Assembly (NCBI GenBank): GCA_021324595.1
Contig: JAJPIV010000110.1
Location: forward strand, 1-34,014
DNA: 34,014 nt
Direction of reading: 5' to 3'
DNA from: Actinomycetota bacterium
GTDB lineage: Bacteria > Actinomycetota > Actinomycetes > Streptosporangiales > Streptosporangiaceae
Every line of letters begins with the position of its first letter. The first letter of the stretch is position 1. The position numbers and the translations under genes were made by a program. The notes below the pieces were generated by a model, which was not told the DNA's origin, ran no database searches, and saw only the letters and a list, made by a program, of their open reading frames with translations. This document shows positions 33,325 to 34,014 of this stretch, in pieces.

Positions 33325-33868
33325 GCCGGGCCTGGGGGAAGCGCCGCTCGGGGCCGGTCTGGGCGAGGTCCAGCGCCTGCTGGTAGGCCTGGCGGGCCTC
33401 GCCGCGGCGCCCGGCGCGGCGGAGCAGGTCGGCCTTGGCCGAATGGAAGTAACGGTAGCGGCCGAGCTCGAGGGTGCCGAGGATCGCCAGCCCGGCCTCG
33501 GGCCCGTGGATCTCGGCGATCGCGACGGTCCGGTTCATATCGGCGATCGGGGATCCGGTACGCCGGGCGAGCGCCTCGTAGAGCGCGGCGATCCGCGGCC
33601 AGTCTCGCGGCTGGCGCAGGTGCAGCTCGGCGATCGCCGCCTGCAGCACGCAGGGCCCGGTGCGCTCCCGGGTGAGGGCCGCCTGCAGGAGCTGGCGGCC
33701 CTCGGCGATCTGCGCTTCGTTCCACAGGCCCCGGTCCTGGTCGTCGGGCGGCACGGCCTTCCCGCCGCGGACCCTGGTGTCGCGGCGGGCGTCGTGCATG
33801 AGCATGAGGGCGAGCAGCGCGAGGACCTCGCCGTCGCCGGGCCGCAGGCTGGCCAGCGCCCGGCTGCG
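33299..33868 (-). pseudogene. ECF42-like sigma factor, C-terminal fragment
   Basis: The readable chain, RALASLRPGDGEVLALLALM, then HDARRDTRV, LQAAIAELHLRQPRDWPRIAALYEALAR, NRTVAIAEIHGPEAGLAIL and KADLLRRAGRRGEARQAYQQALDLAQTGPERRF, is the helical TPR-like C-terminal extension of ECF42-type sigma factors (with DUF6596). The sigma-2 and sigma-4 DNA-binding regions are missing: homology stops at about 33868, where unrelated sequence begins. Either the gene is truly cut or the assembly joins wrong pieces at the contig end. Confidence 0.65.
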
Positions 33869-33966
33869 GCACCAACTGGGGCGCCTGTCTGACCGGCCTC
33901 AAGACCGGCGCCGAGGGCGGCCGGTTCGCCCCCTTCCCGCACGGCGAGATCAGCCGCTGGAACTGA
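33802..33966 (+). other. Unidentified C-terminal reading frame near the window end
   Basis: The plus frame from about 33865 to 33966 reads CGTNWGACLTGLKTGAEGG, then RFAPFPHGEISRWN and stops. It has a protein-like character (paired Cys and Trp, ordered end) and begins exactly where the sigma-factor homology on the other strand stops. I do not recognise the family. Confidence 0.25.
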
Positions 33967-34014
33967 CGGCGGGCAGCTGGGGCTGACGGCGGGCAGCTGG
34001 GGCTGACGGCGGGC
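33964..34014 (+). repeat. 20-bp tandem repeat at the right edge
   Basis: Copies at 33964-33983 and 33984-34003 are identical, with an 11-base partial third at 34004-34014 where the window ends. A repeat at a sequence end often marks an assembly break. Confidence 0.85.

Noticed and set aside
1-34014. CRISPR arrays, rRNA genes, phage structural genes
   Set aside because: No regularly spaced 25-40 base repeats, no rRNA segments and no recognisable phage proteins were seen.

Overview
The window is a very GC-rich chromosomal segment from an actinomycete. Evidence: GTG starts are common, stop/start overlaps of the GTGA/ATGA type are frequent, the nuo genes are followed by a menaquinone-type polyprenyl diphosphate synthase, and the gene families are typically actinobacterial (fused gamma-alpha KorA, baeRF/Vms1-like protein, DUF5615/DUF433 pair). 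The order cannot be fixed from sequence alone; a Streptosporangiales-like or related soil actinomycete is my guess. The right end holds a cut-off gene and a short tandem repeat, so it is probably a contig end.

Layout. 1-7018: 3' part of the respiratory complex I operon (partial nuoJ, nuoK, nuoL, nuoM, nuoN) plus a long-chain polyprenyl diphosphate synthase. 7153-7797: msrA. 8094-13666: a four-gene ABC importer operon (lipoprotein, two permeases, ATPase) translationally coupled to a large metallophosphoesterase. 13769-14734 (minus): secreted class-A-beta-lactamase-fold serine hydrolase. 14933-16338: PHS-family (phosphate:H+ symporter-like) MFS permease, broken by a one-base frameshift. The PHS gene is preceded by 11-nt GTTC-type direct repeats resembling the actinomycete PHO box, and a weaker set with the same geometry precedes the ABC/phosphoesterase operon. 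Together they suggest a phosphate-scavenging region.

16447-20149 (minus): korA-korB-enoyl-CoA hydratase operon. korA also carries a one-base frameshift. 20415-24663: a group that recalls the mycobacterial dormancy set: a small protein with a CxxC/CxxH pattern, a phosphoribosyltransferase-dienelactone hydrolase fusion (minus), a Vms1/baeRF release-factor-like protein, and a ribosome hibernation factor with two S30AE C-terminal domains. 24882-25379 (minus): yajQ; 25477-25561: tRNA-Tyr with its promoter.

25630-29015: a small decayed accessory island just downstream of tRNA-Tyr, with a dead ISL3-type transposase, a truncated nitroreductase, a DUF433/DUF5615 toxin-antitoxin candidate, a VapBC pair and a possible IS3 OrfA scrap. 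29246-30412: secreted coiled-coil protein with a degenerate M23-like domain. 30588-33324: MarR regulator, SAM methyltransferase and 14-TM drug-efflux MFS in a tightly overlapping operon, with a 21-bp triplication that supplies three in-frame GTG starts. 33299-33868 (minus): C-terminal fragment of an ECF42-like sigma factor, ending at an abrupt junction near the window end.
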